Source of the DNA: JAHJFW01 sp038065635
GTDB taxonomy: Bacteria > Patescibacteriota > Patescibacteriia > 2-12-FULL-60-25
DNA: 43,045 nucleotides
Assembly: GCA_038065635.1 (NCBI GenBank)
Contig: JBBTQP010000027.1
Coordinates: forward strand, 1-43,045
Direction: 5' to 3'
Position numbers and translations under genes: made by a program. The notes under the pieces were generated by a model. The model ran no database searches. It was not told the origin of the DNA and saw nothing but the letters and a program-made list of their open reading frames with translations. Shown here in pieces: positions 15,606 to 24,178 of this stretch; position 1 is the first letter of the stretch; every line of letters starts with the position of its first letter.

Positions 15606-16901
15606 ATGAATGTCGCTGTCGTCGGAACCGGATATGTCGGTCTTGTGTCAGGGTCATGTTTGGCGGAGCTTGGCCATCAAGTGACTTGCGTTGACGTTGA
15701 TGTGGAGAAAATCGCGGGATTGAACAATGGCGTGATTCCGATTTATGAGCCCGGGCTTGAGGAGCTTGTGAAACGCAACGTGGGATACGGGCGTTTGCGA
15801 TTTACGACTTCATATCAAGAGGCGATACCGGACGCGGAAGTTGTTTCCATCGCGGTAGGAACGCCGTCGGCAGAGGACGGGACTGCGGATATGAAATATG
15901 TGAAAGCGGCGGCGGAAGAAATCGGGAAAAATCTAAGCGACTACACAGTGATCGCGACGAAGAGCACGGTTCCGGTCGGCACGGCTGAGATGATTACGGA
16001 AATCGTGAAAGCGAACACGGATTGTGAGTTCGATGTGGTTTCAAATCCGGAAACTTTGCGCGAAGGCCACGCGGTTTATGATTTTCTCCATCCTTCTCGC
16101 GTAATTATCGGCTCGTCATCTCCACGCGCCACGGATTTCATGGTTCATCTTTTTGCGTATCTCGATTGTCCGAAAGTCGTAACCGATCCGCGTAGCGCCG
16201 AGCTAACGAAATACGCGGCCAATGCTTTCTTGGCCACGAAAATCAGTTTTATTAACGAGATCGCGCATCTGTGCGAAGAAGTCGGAGCGAGCGTAGAAGA
16301 CGTAGCGAAGGGGATCGGGCTTGATCCGCGCATCGGCAAGGATTTTTTGCACGCAGGACTTGGTTGGGGAGGAAGTTGTTTCCCGAAAGACGTGTTGGCG
16401 CTAAGCACGCTCGCGGCATCACTCGATTATCCTTTGCCAATCGTGAACGCGGCGATTAAAACAAATGTTCATACGAGAGAGCGCGTGGTTTCGCGGTTGG
16501 AAAAAGCGCTTGGTTCGTGTGCCGGAAAAAAGATCGCGGTTTTGGGATTGGCGTTTAAGGATAATACGGATGATACGCGCGAATCCGCGGCCGTCGCCAT
16601 TATTCGCGAATTGCATAATAGAGGAGCGGAAGTTCGGGCGTACGATCCCATCGCAAATGTAACGTCCGAGCACGTGGGATTTGATTTGGAACATTCTGCA
16701 GATCCATATTCGGCGGCGGAAGGAGCGGAGGCGGTGGTGATCGCCACGGAGTGGGATGAGTTTAGGAATTTGGATTTACAGCGTTTGAAAAAGGCGATGT
16801 CAGGCGACATTTTATTCGACGGGAGAAATTTATTATCGCAAGAGGAGGCCGAGCGGAGCGGTTTTCGATATTTTAGGGTTGGAAGAAAATCGAAAATGTG
16901 A
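15606..16901 (+). CDS. ugd: UDP-glucose 6-dehydrogenase
   Basis: NAD-dependent four-electron oxidation of UDP-glucose to UDP-glucuronate, a precursor for surface polysaccharides; cytosolic. 431 residues, a normal length. The N-terminal Rossmann motif is GTGYVGLVSGSCLAELGH; the catalytic cysteine is Cys258 in GLGWGGSCFPKD; KYAANAFLATKISFINE and the C-terminal GLAFKDNTDDTRESAA complete the family signature. UDP-N-acetylmannosamine dehydrogenases are related, but the full SCFPKD context fits UDP-glucose dehydrogenase. It is followed after 12 nt by comEC. Confidence 0.93.
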   Translation: MNVAVVGTGYVGLVSGSCLAELGHQVTCVDVDVEKIAGLNNGVIPIYEPGLEELVKRNVGYGRLRFTTSYQEAIPDAEVVSIAVGTPSAEDGTADMKYVKAAAEEIGKNLSDYTVIATKSTVPVGTAEMITEIVKANTDCEFDVVSNPETLREGHAVYDFLHPSRVIIGSSSPRATDFMVHLFAYLDCPKVVTDPRSAELTKYAANAFLATKISFINEIAHLCEEVGASVEDVAKGIGLDPRIGKDFLHAGLGWGGSCFPKDVLALSTLAASLDYPLPIVNAAIKTNVHTRERVVSRLEKALGSCAGKKIAVLGLAFKDNTDDTRESAAVAIIRELHNRGAEVRAYDPIANVTSEHVGFDLEHSADPYSAAEGAEAVVIATEWDEFRNLDLQRLKKAMSGDILFDGRNLLSQEEAERSGFRYFRVGRKSKM

Positions 16902-16913
16902 TAGCCCTGGAGT

Positions 16914-18131
16914 ATGGGCTTTCGTATTCCAGCGACCGCCGGAGCTGTTTCCGGTTTGAGTCTTTTAGCGTTCGTTCTCGGTGTTGCGACAGCGACCGGA
17001 GGGCGCGGATTTTATGTTCCATTTCTCGCGTTATCGCTTTGCCTCTCGGTCGGCGTGTTTGCGCTCGCAGTTCCAATTCCTAATTCTATAAAAGCGTTGA
17101 TTGTAATTGTTCTTTCGTTTGTTTTTGGAATTTGGCGAGTTGAGGTCACGCCGCGTCCGTCTCTTCGACGAATAGGAAATGTCTCAATTCTCGCCGCGTC
17201 TACTGCGCCATCAACCGGCATCGCAGCTGCTTTGACCTCGTGGAGAGAGATTGTTACGCGGCGCATCGCGTCGGTTCTTCCGCCGGCTGATGCCGCGTTA
17301 GTATCGGGAATCCTTTATGGCGAACGAGGCCTTCCGAAGACCGAACGGGACGTGTTCCGCGCTTCCGGTCTCATGCATCTTGTCGCGGTTTCCGGATCAA
17401 ACGTGACGGTTTTGGTGCAGTTCATCTCCATCTTGGTTTCGTTTTTTCGTCTTCGCAGGAGGCAGACGTTCATCGTAACGTCTTTCGTGATTTTGGTTTT
17501 CGTCGGCTTCGTCGGTTTTTCCGCTTCGGTCGCGCGTGCGGCGTTCATGGGCTGGCTGGTTCTATTGGCGCGAGAGACGGGTCGCGCTGTCAAATCTTTT
17601 CATCTGCTTCTCGTTGCCGCGGTAATTTTGCTTTTAATAAATCCGTGGCAGCTTTTTTACGACATAGGATTCGCATTATCATTTTTAGCGACGTGGGGGA
17701 TTCTCGCGTGGATGCCGCTAATTGATGTTTACTGCGGATTTTTGCCGCGCGCTTTCGGTATACGTGAAGCGTTTGCCATGACTGTCGCCGCAACGCTTTG
17801 CACGGCACCGTATTCTGCTTGGGTATTCGATCAACTTACGCTCGTTGGGCTCCTGACGAACGTTTTTGCCGCGCCGCTTGTTCCGTTCATCATGGGATTC
17901 GGAGTCATTGTCGCCGCGTGGGGAAATTTTCCAGGCGGGACTTTGATATCGTTACCGGCGCTCGGACTTTCTCGCTTACTTCTTTCGGTCGCAGAAATCG
18001 CAAATATTTTCCCGTGGATGAATATGAAAATAACAGGAATGAAATTATCCACACTGGTCTGCTCGTACGCATTGATCGTCTATTTCTGGCTTTTGTTAAC
18101 ACGAAAAAACGAGTTATCAACAGACAAATGA
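16914..18131 (+). CDS. comEC: ComEC/Rec2-type DNA uptake channel (core domain only)
   Basis: A polytopic membrane protein of 405 residues, forming the inner-membrane channel for single-stranded DNA import. The competence-domain signature lies near residue 135-165: LPKTERDVFRASGLMHLVAVSGSNVTVLVQ, followed by many hydrophobic segments (VFVGFVGFSASVARAAFMGWL; NPWQLFYDIGFALSFLATWGIL). The C-terminal metallo-beta-lactamase domain of full-length ComEC is missing, and the N-terminal soluble domain is reduced. That short form is frequent in this bacterial group. Natural uptake of DNA is a plausible nucleotide source for an organism with reduced biosynthesis. Confidence 0.88.
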   Translation: MGFRIPATAGAVSGLSLLAFVLGVATATGGRGFYVPFLALSLCLSVGVFALAVPIPNSIKALIVIVLSFVFGIWRVEVTPRPSLRRIGNVSILAASTAPSTGIAAALTSWREIVTRRIASVLPPADAALVSGILYGERGLPKTERDVFRASGLMHLVAVSGSNVTVLVQFISILVSFFRLRRRQTFIVTSFVILVFVGFVGFSASVARAAFMGWLVLLARETGRAVKSFHLLLVAAVILLLINPWQLFYDIGFALSFLATWGILAWMPLIDVYCGFLPRAFGIREAFAMTVAATLCTAPYSAWVFDQLTLVGLLTNVFAAPLVPFIMGFGVIVAAWGNFPGGTLISLPALGLSRLLLSVAEIANIFPWMNMKITGMKLSTLVCSYALIVYFWLLLTRKNELSTDK

Positions 18132-18245
18132 GGGTTTTCCAACTTTTGCAAGGTTTTTTGAAGAATTGTTGAATGGGACTGACAGCGCAACGCTCATGTC
18201 ATTCCGACCGAGGAGGCATGTGCGACGCGGCATTTTTTCCCTCCT

Positions 18246-18338
18246 GTCATTGCGAGCCCCAGCAGGGGCGCGGCAATCTAATCAGAGGAGATGTCGCTCT
18301 TACTAGATTGCCACGTCGTTGTTACTCCTCGCAATGAC
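18246..18338. repeat. Palindromic repeat, GTCATTGCGAG family (copy 3)
   Basis: Begins GTCATTGCGAGCCCCAGCAG and ends CTCCTCGCAATGAC; inner arms GCGGCAATCTAAT and ACTAGATTGCCACG. A decayed relative (GTCATTCCGACCGAGGAGG) sits just upstream at about 18198. Confidence 0.85.
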
Positions 18339-18373
18339 GGGAGTGTTTTGTTAAAACACACTGACAATTTTCT

Positions 18374-18401
18374 TTGACGTCGATTTTCAATCCACTATGC
18401 T
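18374..18401 (+). promoter_or_regulatory. Promoter upstream of a candidate structured RNA
   Basis: The -35 TTGACG (18374-18379), a 16-nt spacer and the -10 TATGCT (18396-18401). Predicted start near 18408. Confidence 0.5.
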
Positions 18402-18407
18402 GGAAGT

Positions 18408-18583
18408 GTGGGTCGAAAGATCCCGTACCTCGACAACCGAGAGAAGCGTGCGAGCCGTGAGGTCCTGTGTCCGGGAGTGGGCAGGGAGGAAAACAAGCAG
18501 CCCTGTTTCGTTCCCCGATTTGGTCGGAGCAACTGAATCGGAGATGGACGACGAGAGGAAAGAGGATCTCAAAAATATTTTTT
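18408..18583 (+). ncRNA. Candidate structured non-coding RNA (identity unknown)
   Basis: No reading frame here looks coding, but the sequence is rich in pairing. Elements are CTCG-N5-CGAG near 18428, CAGGG/CCCTG around 18483-18505, CCGATT/AATCGG at 18515-18541, and GAGAT/ATCTC (18541-18545, 18566-18570) just before AAAAATATTTTTT. AGATCC near the 5' end can pair with GGATCT near the 3' end, closing the molecule. CAGG, 10 nt, then AGCAG at the centre has the spacing of the signal recognition particle RNA tip, but the 10 nt between do not form the required stem. It could be an independent RNA or the leader of the M23 gene. Confidence 0.4.
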
Positions 18584-18706
18584 CGTGCCCGTTGCGGGAA
18601 GGACGTTGCAATTCCTATTCATTAGCCGCTGCAATCTGAAATTTCGCATTTGAGTCGTTGTTTCATACGCCGTTTCGCTTCTCTTGGTCTGTCGTAAGAA
18701 CGCGCG

Positions 18707-18742
18707 CCCGTTTTCGTTGAAATGCATAGCGGCGAAAACGGG
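18707..18742 (+). promoter_or_regulatory. Leader hairpin before the M23 lipoprotein gene
   Basis: CCCGTTTTCG (18707-18716) pairs perfectly with CGAAAACGGG (18733-18742), about 75 nt before the start codon. Confidence 0.5.
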
Positions 18743-18816
18743 AGTCCGTTCAACGGATCATCCCCGCATCGGCAATCGTGCCGATTCGTATATTCGACAA
18801 CAAGGGAACAACGGTC

Positions 18817-20670
18817 ATGAGAATGCAAGCATTGGCGCGTGCGGGATCCGCGTTCGGATTCATCCTCACGCTCATCATCTTCGAGTTCTTCGCGTTCAGT
18901 TTGGTGTTCGCAGGATGCGCGAAAGGAATCGAAGGCGAGGTCCTCCTCGGCAACGGTGGCGATACGCTGAACGGTCAGTCGTACTGCTCGCTGGGCTCGT
19001 TCGCGAGTCCCACGGAAGACGGGAGCCTGTTGCCGCTGTACAACGGCAGGGGCTTCTACGTCGACGGGGAGCATCTCGGAACCGATCCGCTGAAGCCCGA
19101 AGGAGACAAGGTTCGTTCCATCGGGTGCGGAGTCCTGCGGTTCTACGGTCCGGCGTCCGGATACGGAGAGCTCGTGGTAGTCGTGGAGCATCGGCTCGAT
19201 AAACCGATCGACGTGGTGAACGGCGACGGTGAAGTCGTGTCGATCGATTCGTTCCTCGTCATCTTCGGACACCTCCGCAAGAGCCTCAAGCGCGGAGGAG
19301 AGGAGCTCAAGTACAAAGTCGGCGACGAGATCGGTGCGGGCGACGTCATCGGTTACGTGAACGATGACGCGCACAACGGCGATGGCGCCGAGCACGTGCA
19401 CATCGGAGTCCGCCTCCAAAGCGCGAACCAGGCCAAGGCCGTGGACAGCAAGTGGTTCCGCGGATACGACGGGAAACCGAGCCAGCTCAAGTGGTTCGCG
19501 GATCCGGTCACGTTCTTCGCGACGCTCGCATCCTCGCAAACCGACACGGTTTGGCATCCGGCGGGAACGGTTCTGCGCGACTCGGACGGCACGCATTGGA
19601 TGGTGGAGATGGAAAGCGTGCGCACGAAAATCTCCGCGCAAACCGCTCAGCAAGAGAAGCTCGACGCGCGAGCCGTGAAGGCGAGCGACGACGAGATCGA
19701 TTGCTTGCAGTACGGCGGCGAGTTCGTCTCGCCTCGAAGCGGCACGCATCTCGTGAAGTTCAACGACGCGTCCACGGTCTACGAGTACGCCGGCAACTGG
19801 CCGGGCAAGTGGCGAATGGCGTTCATCTCGTACGAGGCGTTCGTCTCGTGGGGTTGGGACGATGCGGAAATCGATCTTCGCCCCGCATCCGACAAGCAGC
19901 AGTTCTTCGCGCAAAGCAAGGACAACGGAATGCGCCTCGTGCGCGACGGGACGCTCGTTAAAAGCTACGACGCGAGCGAGGTCTCGGCAGTGTCCTCGGG
20001 CACGCGATTGCCCATCTTCAACTGGGAGACGTTCCTACAGATGGGCTACTCCGCGAACAATGTGGTGGTCTTGCCAAAGGAAACGATCGAACAGGTGGCG
20101 GGCCCTCGCGGCTCCGTGATCAAGCCGAACAACTTGTCCGTTTGCGGCGCGTTCGGCGGCGGAGGGTTGGGCGAAGGTGGCTCCGGAGGCAGCGGCGGAG
20201 ATCCCTCCGGCAATGGCGGCTCCGGCGGAGATCCAGGAACCGGAGGAGACGGAGGCGCAGGTGCTGGCACTGGTGCCACGACCGGAGTCCCGACGGGCAA
20301 AGTGCTGTTCCAGTACAGCGGCCCGGTCATCCAAGGCGGAAACGCCTTCCAAGCCATGTGGGATCCGCCAGGTCCCGCATTCTACGACTGGGTCCCTTCC
20401 ACCTTCGCGCTCTGTCCGGACACCTTGCCCGGCGACGGCAAGCTCGAGTGCATGCTCGACATGCCGAGCGGAACCAAGAATTTCCTGTTCCAGGTCAATC
20501 TGCCGGACGGAAGCTGGTGGGGCGACATGTCATACGACCCGCAAGGCGGCCAAGGCAACACCATCGGAAAGGTCACGCTGACCGACCCGAACGGGAACGT
20601 CTCGTACGTCATGGTGACGAACGGAACCGGTCCCATGTACATGAACGGTCTCGCGGCAAACGTGCCGTGA
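18817..20670 (+). CDS. M23 (LytM-type) peptidase-like lipoprotein
   Basis: 617 residues, predicted exported and lipid-anchored. A long hydrophobic N-terminus ends in FAGC. An M23 domain follows with all expected zinc ligands: HLGTD (first His and Asp), the GYGELVVVVEH strand, FGHL, and HVHIGV (HxH). It is probably a peptidoglycan endopeptidase or an inactive relative. After about residue 200 come KWFADPVTFF and repeated segments with the W-G-W / Y-A-G-N-W style of beta-rich binding modules. A Gly-rich flexible linker lies near residues 455-500, then a C-terminal beta domain with PGPAFYDWVPSTF and CLDMPSG-like cysteines. ATG 18817 is used because AAGGGA precedes it at the right distance. Codons are GC-rich, unlike recA next door. 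Confidence 0.8.
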   Translation: MRMQALARAGSAFGFILTLIIFEFFAFSLVFAGCAKGIEGEVLLGNGGDTLNGQSYCSLGSFASPTEDGSLLPLYNGRGFYVDGEHLGTDPLKPEGDKVRSIGCGVLRFYGPASGYGELVVVVEHRLDKPIDVVNGDGEVVSIDSFLVIFGHLRKSLKRGGEELKYKVGDEIGAGDVIGYVNDDAHNGDGAEHVHIGVRLQSANQAKAVDSKWFRGYDGKPSQLKWFADPVTFFATLASSQTDTVWHPAGTVLRDSDGTHWMVEMESVRTKISAQTAQQEKLDARAVKASDDEIDCLQYGGEFVSPRSGTHLVKFNDASTVYEYAGNWPGKWRMAFISYEAFVSWGWDDAEIDLRPASDKQQFFAQSKDNGMRLVRDGTLVKSYDASEVSAVSSGTRLPIFNWETFLQMGYSANNVVVLPKETIEQVAGPRGSVIKPNNLSVCGAFGGGGLGEGGSGGSGGDPSGNGGSGGDPGTGGDGGAGAGTGATTGVPTGKVLFQYSGPVIQGGNAFQAMWDPPGPAFYDWVPSTFALCPDTLPGDGKLECMLDMPSGTKNFLFQVNLPDGSWWGDMSYDPQGGQGNTIGKVTLTDPNGNVSYVMVTNGTGPMYMNGLAANVP

Positions 20671-20685
20671 AGAATCATCTTTCTT

Positions 20686-20714
20686 AGACGCTTCAATTTC
20701 TCGAGGCGTCTTTT
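20686..20714 (+). terminator. Terminator of the M23 lipoprotein gene
   Basis: AGACGC (20686-20691) pairs with GCGTCT (20706-20711), followed by TTTTCC. Confidence 0.65.
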
Positions 20715-20738
20715 CCTTTGGTTATCCACAGAATGATC

Positions 20739-20785
20739 TTGCACTAGATTCTCATGGATGAGAGGATATGGAACGAAAATAGAAC
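20739..20785 (+). promoter_or_regulatory. recA promoter region with SOS operator (reverse orientation)
   Basis: GAAC (20771-20774), 7 nt, GAAC (20782-20785) is the reverse complement of GTTCTATTTTCGTTC, the same box as at lexA and dinB. TTGCAC (20739-20744) is a possible -35; the -10 is unclear (GATATG at 20765 is the best candidate). Confidence 0.7.
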
Positions 20786-20810
20786 AGGTTAAATAAATAA
20801 TCAAATATAT

Positions 20811-21896
20811 ATGGCGAAAAAACAACAAGACGAGCAAGCGAATCGGAGAGATGCAGCGGCGGAAGCGATGGCGCAAATTAAAGAGCGATTTGGCGAGGGT
20901 TCTATCATGCGTCTCGGAGAAGCGAGGAAGATGGAGGTGGACGCGATTTCCACCGGATGTCTTTCATTGGATCTGATGCTCGGCATTATGGGAGTGCCAC
21001 GCGGTCGAGTCGTTGAAATTTACGGACCGGAATCATCGGGAAAGACAACTCTCGCGCAACATATCGTGGCCGAAGTTCAAAAGATCGGCGGCATTGCGGC
21101 ATTCGTTGACGCAGAGCACGCGCTTGATCCGGAGTATGCGCGGAAGATCGGAGTAAAGCTCGATGAGCTTCTTATTTCCCAGCCGGACAATGGCGAACAA
21201 GCGTTGGATATTGTTGAAACTCTGGTGCGTTCCAACGCCGTTGACGTGATCGTGATTGACTCGGTCGCCGCTCTTACTCCGAAAGCGGAATTGGAGGGAG
21301 AGATGGGGGATACGCACGTCGGACTTCAAGCGCGTCTCATGAGCCAAGCTCTTCGTAAGCTGACAGCCGTTATTGCCCGATCAAAAGCAACCGTAATTTT
21401 CATCAACCAAATCCGTCATAAGATCGGAGTGTTTTACGGAAACCCTGAAACTACCACTGGCGGGCTCGCTCTAAAATTTTACTCCTCTGTCCGTATCGAA
21501 GTCCGCCGTAGCGCGCAGATAAAAATCGGCGAACGCATTATCGGCAACCGCGTGAAAGCCAAGGCCGTGAAAAATAAAGTTGCTGCGCCGTTCCGCACTT
21601 GCGAATTCGACATCATGTATAACGAAGGCATCTCACTTCCGGGCGACTTGTTGGATACGGGAACCGAACTGGGCGTAATTAAGAAGTCCGGAAATTCATA
21701 CAGTTACGGGGAAGAAAAATTAGGCATGGGCCGCGAGAACGCGAAGACTACTTTGCGCGAAAGGCCGGATCTTTTCAAAGTGATCCGCGAACAGTCCATT
21801 ACGGCGTGGCGTGATCGCGAGGATGTGGCAAATGGAGTAGGTCGACCAACGCCGCCGGATGAGGGAGAAGAACTTCCGCCACCGGAGGACGTATAA
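20811..21896 (+). CDS. recA: Recombinase RecA
   Basis: ATP-dependent strand-exchange protein and LexA co-protease, 361 residues. Walker A GPESSGKTT at 72-80, Walker B VDVIVIDSVAALTPKAE, loop L1 MGDTHVGLQARLMSQALRK, loop L2 region FINQIRHKIGVFYGNPETTTGG, and an acidic C-terminal tail (PPDEGEELPPPEDV). All hallmark regions are intact. An SOS operator lies 26-40 nt before the start. It is followed after 46 nt by ftsK. Confidence 0.97.
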   Translation: MAKKQQDEQANRRDAAAEAMAQIKERFGEGSIMRLGEARKMEVDAISTGCLSLDLMLGIMGVPRGRVVEIYGPESSGKTTLAQHIVAEVQKIGGIAAFVDAEHALDPEYARKIGVKLDELLISQPDNGEQALDIVETLVRSNAVDVIVIDSVAALTPKAELEGEMGDTHVGLQARLMSQALRKLTAVIARSKATVIFINQIRHKIGVFYGNPETTTGGLALKFYSSVRIEVRRSAQIKIGERIIGNRVKAKAVKNKVAAPFRTCEFDIMYNEGISLPGDLLDTGTELGVIKKSGNSYSYGEEKLGMGRENAKTTLRERPDLFKVIREQSITAWRDREDVANGVGRPTPPDEGEELPPPEDV

Positions 21897-21942
21897 AGCG
21901 TGACGACTTTCAGAAAAAACGCTAGAATAGTGGAAGAATCAA

Positions 21943-24165
21943 ATGAAACGACGACGACACGGCGCGCCACGGTTTGATTTTTCACTCAACCCGGACACAC
22001 GGCGCGGAATTGCAACGGTTACCGTTATTGCGGTTGCCGCCTTGATGCTTTTGTCATTGTTCAATCTAGCCGGTCGACTTGGTGTCGTGTTGGATGGATT
22101 CATGTCGGCGTTTTTGGGATGGGACAAAATCGTTCTCCCGTTTTTTCTTCTTGCGATCGGCTATCATGGAATCGCGCCCGAGCGTTTTCCTCTTAGAGCT
22201 ACCAATTACATCGGATTCATTTTATTTTTTCTTTCTCTCAATCCATTCGTTCACATGTTTACGTTCAGTGACGTTCCCGCGGCTCCGGAAGCTCTCGGTA
22301 CGGCGGGCGGTCAGATTGGAAGCGTGGTGGCGGAACCGCTCACTTATTTTCTCGGATCATTCGGGAGTGGAACGCTTTTCGTGGCGCTTACCGTGGTTTC
22401 GTTGCTGTTGATATTTAACACGTCGCTGCGTCGTTTGCTGATGTTTTGTAGAATGGTCGGCAGAACGATTCTTCGCGTCCTTCAAGTTGTAGCCGCGCCG
22501 TTTCGAGCGCTTATACGTCTCGTAAAACGTCAGAAGACTCCGGATTTGTCGGAGGTCGTTGTTCCGGAAATTGAAAATGATGAGGCATACGAAGGTGATG
22601 AGATGGTGGGCGAGGAAGCGTCCGAAATTTCCGCATCCTTCGGCGCGACCATTCGTCCGCGAGTGAAAGCGCCTTCGAAAAAACGTTTGCCGAAAGTTGA
22701 AATTCCGCTGGAGCTTTTAAGTAGACGCGATCAGAAACCGACTTCCGGCGACATAGATCATAATCAACTTGTCATACAGCGCACGCTCGAACACTTCGGC
22801 ATACCGGTGGAGATGGGGGAGGTTTCCGTCGGTCCAACGGTTACGCAGTTTACGTTGAAACCGTCCGAAGGAATAAAAATTTCAAAAATCACGGGCTTGC
22901 ATAACGACCTAGCTCTTGCGCTCGCCGCGCATCCTATTAGAATCGAAGCGCCGATTCCAGGGAAGTCTCTCGTTGGCATTGAGGTTCCGAATCAAACCGT
23001 CGCCACGGTCGGCATTCGCGAAATTTTAGAGTCGCGCGAATGGCGCGATCGAACTTCCAATCTTACGTTCGCGGTTGGAAAAGATGTTTCCGGCAAGCCT
23101 GCGGTCGCGGATCTTGCTCGTATGCCGCACATACTTGTCGCCGGCGCCACGGGTTCGGGAAAGTCCGTGTGTTTGAACACGCTTCTAATGTCGCTTTTGT
23201 ACGCGAACGGTCCGGATGAACTCAAGTTGATTCTCGTGGATCCGAAGCGCGTTGAACTTCCGGTTTATAACGGAATACCGCATCTCATCGTTCCCGTGAT
23301 TACTGACGTGGAAAAGACCGTTAACACGCTCAAGTGGGCATTGCGAGAAATGGATCGACGGTTCGACGTATTATCGAATTTTGGCGCGCGAGATCTTGCG
23401 AGTTACAACCAACGCGCTGAAGAAAGAATCCCGAATATCGTGATCATTGTTGATGAGTTGGCGGATTTGATGATGACCGCAATGGCGGACGTTGAGGGCG
23501 CCATCGTCCGACTCGCGCAAATGTCTCGCGCGGTTGGAATCCATCTCGTACTTGCGACGCAACGTCCGTCGGTTGACGTCATTACCGGACTTATCAAAGC
23601 AAACATTCCTGCGAGAGTCGCGTTTGCGGTTGCGTCGCAAACGGATTCGCGGACAATTCTCGATCAGATGGGCGCGGAGAAATTACTCGGTCGCGGAGAC
23701 ATGCTTTACGTCACGGCTGAAATGTCCATGCCTCGACGTTTGCAGGGCGCCTTCGTTGCAGACGACGAAATTAAGAGAGTCGTTGATTTTATTAAATCGA
23801 AATACGAGCCCGCGGATTATGATTTGAGCATTTTTGAGAAAGCCGCGACAGAGACTCGTTTCCATGGAGGTATTCCTATCGATGATGACAGCGATCCTTT
23901 GCTTCCTGAAGCGAAAGAGGAGATTCTTCGCGCAGGAAAAGCGTCCGCATCTCTCTTGCAGCGTCGGTTGAAAGTGGGATATGCGCGAGCCGCGAGAATT
24001 TTGGATCTGTTGGAACAGGAAGGATTTATCGGTCCCGGAGACGGAGCCAAACCGCGTGACATTTTGAACGTACAATTTACTCGTCAGATGGATCAGGTTC
24101 CGGTTTTGCGAACTGATGCAACGCAAGATGAAATGCAGAACGATGATACGATCGGTGAAAAATGA
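21943..24165 (+). CDS. ftsK: DNA translocase FtsK/SpoIIIE
   Basis: 740 residues; chromosome segregation motor at the division septum. Four or so N-terminal membrane segments (residues 20-170: TVTVIAVAALMLLSLFNLA, IVLPFFLLAIGYHG, YIGFILFFLSLNPF, LFVALTVVSLLLIF) are followed by an acidic linker shorter than in E. coli. The RecA-like motor has Walker A GATGSGKSV and Walker B IVIIVDELADLMM; the ATQRPSVDVITGLIKANIPARVAF segment is diagnostic. The C-terminal gamma winged helix (SASLLQRRLKVGYARAARILDLLEQEGFIG), which reads KOPS-like sequences, is present. Confidence 0.96.
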   Translation: MKRRRHGAPRFDFSLNPDTRRGIATVTVIAVAALMLLSLFNLAGRLGVVLDGFMSAFLGWDKIVLPFFLLAIGYHGIAPERFPLRATNYIGFILFFLSLNPFVHMFTFSDVPAAPEALGTAGGQIGSVVAEPLTYFLGSFGSGTLFVALTVVSLLLIFNTSLRRLLMFCRMVGRTILRVLQVVAAPFRALIRLVKRQKTPDLSEVVVPEIENDEAYEGDEMVGEEASEISASFGATIRPRVKAPSKKRLPKVEIPLELLSRRDQKPTSGDIDHNQLVIQRTLEHFGIPVEMGEVSVGPTVTQFTLKPSEGIKISKITGLHNDLALALAAHPIRIEAPIPGKSLVGIEVPNQTVATVGIREILESREWRDRTSNLTFAVGKDVSGKPAVADLARMPHILVAGATGSGKSVCLNTLLMSLLYANGPDELKLILVDPKRVELPVYNGIPHLIVPVITDVEKTVNTLKWALREMDRRFDVLSNFGARDLASYNQRAEERIPNIVIIVDELADLMMTAMADVEGAIVRLAQMSRAVGIHLVLATQRPSVDVITGLIKANIPARVAFAVASQTDSRTILDQMGAEKLLGRGDMLYVTAEMSMPRRLQGAFVADDEIKRVVDFIKSKYEPADYDLSIFEKAATETRFHGGIPIDDDSDPLLPEAKEEILRAGKASASLLQRRLKVGYARAARILDLLEQEGFIGPGDGAKPRDILNVQFTRQMDQVPVLRTDATQDEMQNDDTIGEK

Positions 24166-24178
24166 TTTGGATTAGTAT

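Noticed and set aside
18408..18583. Assignment of this region as signal recognition particle RNA
   Set aside because: CAGG-N10-AGCAG has the right spacing, but the ten bases between (GAGGAAAACA) cannot form the stem that carries the tetraloop, so I keep it only as an unnamed structured RNA.
18684..19202. Long plus-strand frames overlapping the start of the M23 gene
   Set aside because: They are Arg-rich off-frame readings of a GC-rich gene; the M23 frame has the export signal and zinc motifs.
18622..19914. 430-codon minus-strand open frame opposite the M23 gene
   Set aside because: Long antisense frames are expected in GC-rich genes with C/G-ending codons; it shows no domain and no ribosome binding site.
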